A stretch of 64,000 nucleotides of DNA, from positions 11,544,501 to 11,608,500 of the forward strand of contig JAYKKT010000087.1 in the NCBI GenBank assembly GCA_036023115.1, read 5' to 3'. Positions 63,150 through 64,000 of this stretch are shown here, piece after piece. Within the stretch, counting starts at the first letter, position 1. Every line of letters starts with the position of its first letter. A program made the translations under genes and the position numbers. The notes under the pieces were generated by a model. That model ran no database searches, had not been told where the DNA came from, and worked only from the letters and a program-made list of their open reading frames with translations. This stretch comes from Brasenia schreberi. Lineage: Eukaryota; Streptophyta; Magnoliopsida; Nymphaeales; Cabombaceae.

Positions 63150-63450
63150 ATGCCAGAGAAGAAGGTTTCAAGCTGGCTGGAGTTGGTGTTTTGCATCATT
63201 GCTGTTGACGTTAATGGCACTATATTACGCTCACCTTCAATACAAAGATGACATTGGATTGGAGACAGCAATATGGGTGTTACTAGTGATGATTTTCTTG
63301 CTTTCCTCAGCCAAGAAATTCAGAACCTTTATCATCTGCCTCTTGCATTCCTTACTGAAGAAATGCCGATGCCTGTTGACTGCACTAAGCCTTGCCAATA
63401 TCTCCAATAATGCTGAGTTCACTGCTCTTGCTCCTGTTGATGGCGTTTAA
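63150..63450 (+). pseudogene. Small two-TM protein, copy 2, frame broken by one base
   Basis: A tandem paralogue 570 bp downstream, again preceded by GTGCTGCAG. The ATG frame reads MPEKKVSSWLELVFCI, then leaves frame; the next frame gives LLTLMALYYAHLQYKDDIGL, ETAIWVLLVMIFLLSSAKKF and a Cys/Leu-rich end (LHSLLKKCRCLLTALSLANI), stop at 63450. One surplus base near 63198 accounts for the break. It shares WLE(L/F), the AIWVLL block and KCRCL/ICRCL with copy 1. Function unknown. Confidence 0.6.
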
Positions 63451-63826
63451 TAAATCCTGGTTGGAGTTCTGGTTTCTATAGATCGCTAGGTCATATTGAA
63501 CACAAGGGTTTGATAAATTTGATGCTTGATTTAGTCTTGATTTATGTTATTTTCATCTATGAGAGTTCTACTTGCTGAGTTTTTGTTGAAGATTAAAAGG
63601 TGGTTTAACTATACTATAAAGTACGTTGAGTTACACAAATTACGAAATACCTGTTCATCAGGAGGAGCTTCACTTTAGCATCGTAGCTTTAACGGAAATA
63701 TACGAACGACCACCAGAAATGCCTAACTTTTCACTTAGCTTGCTACCTTTCAAAGGTAAAGGATTGATAACCGCCTCAATGCACGGTATTGAAATTCCAT
63801 GATTAAATTGGCCGAAAGCAAATATC
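63451..63826. other. Downstream intergenic sequence, nothing recognised
   Basis: No reading frame, RNA gene or element end could be supported before the SINE at 63827. Confidence 0.5.
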
Positions 63827-63912
63827 AATAGGTCACCTGGCCACAGGGTCGATTCACAAGTTGAAGGTCATGAGTTCGACACAGAAGACATGCATTGGCT
63901 TCGGCCACCGAA
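63827..63912 (+). mobile_element. tRNA-derived SINE copy
   Basis: AATAGGTCACCTGGCCACAG, GTTGAAGGTCATGAGTTCGA (B box) and GACATGCATTGGCTTCGG line up with the copy at 40951-41036 read on its minus strand (CTCACCTGGCTAGGG, GTCGAAGGTCATGAGTTCAA, TTATGCATTTGGCTTCAG). Confidence 0.65.
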
Positions 63913-64000
63913 CTGGCAATACCTAGAGTTCAACATGGAAGTCATTGTGCCAGAGCAAATTAAGAGCGATCTTATGATTCAAATCAAGAAACGAATCCGA

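Overview
The window is nuclear DNA of a flowering plant. The genes have short exons and GT-AG introns, and include plant families: a xyloglucan endotransglucosylase, plant-type VPS24 and VPS37, an Arabidopsis At3g52170-like DNA-binding protein, and an H2B.8/H2B.S-type histone, a variant known from angiosperms. Plant Copia, RTE-LINE, hAT-like and tRNA-SINE debris and many (CT)n/(AT)n microsatellites lie between them. The species cannot be told from the sequence.

Layout. 1-17766: uninterrupted satellite DNA. Two related ~57-61 bp monomers (A and B) mostly alternate and are organised into higher-order repeats of 1823, ~1173, ~1590 and 1885 bp. The array ends abruptly at ~17767. 17.8-21.1 kb: no recognised gene, only one ORF with an in-frame 174-bp duplication. 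21.9-26.3 kb: a decayed Ty1/Copia element on the minus strand with its 3' LTR and polypurine tract but no visible 5' LTR. 26.3-32.1 kb: intergenic, holding a hAT-type MITE with 8-bp target duplications and SINE and LINE scraps. 32.3-33.9 kb: a complete four-exon XTH gene (+). 35.1-35.6 kb: a 232-bp tandem duplication with no difference seen. 36.1-39.8 kb: VPS24 (ESCRT-III, minus). 41.5-45.5 kb: VPS37 (ESCRT-I, plus). 45.7-47.2 kb: three RTE LINE fragments. 49.7-54.1 kb: an At3g52170-like gene with a solo LTR in its third intron. 56.2-56.9 kb: a DUF3820 gene with a probable frameshift near its C-terminus. 58.7-60.3 kb: a histone H2B variant with an enormous acidic N-terminal tail. 62.6-63.5 kb: two tandem paralogues of a small membrane protein, each with one frame break.

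Four gene models (XTH, VPS24, VPS37, At3g52170-like) were rebuilt exon by exon; every junction keeps frame and each product is of plausible family length. VPS24 and VPS37 are divergent neighbours, belong to the same ESCRT pathway, and each needs one GC-AG intron.

Most interesting: (1) the H2B.8-like histone, whose ~370-390 residue tail is Glu/Lys-rich and carries repeated modules; (2) a near full-length U2 snRNA copy in VPS37 intron 3, fused to an RTE LINE 3' tail and flanked by a ~121-bp direct duplication, which looks like a chimeric retrotransposition product; (3) the mosaic satellite, whose short repeat equals the long one minus a sub-block. Several frame breaks (DUF3820 gene, both small membrane genes, perhaps H2B) are single events that could be real or assembly errors.
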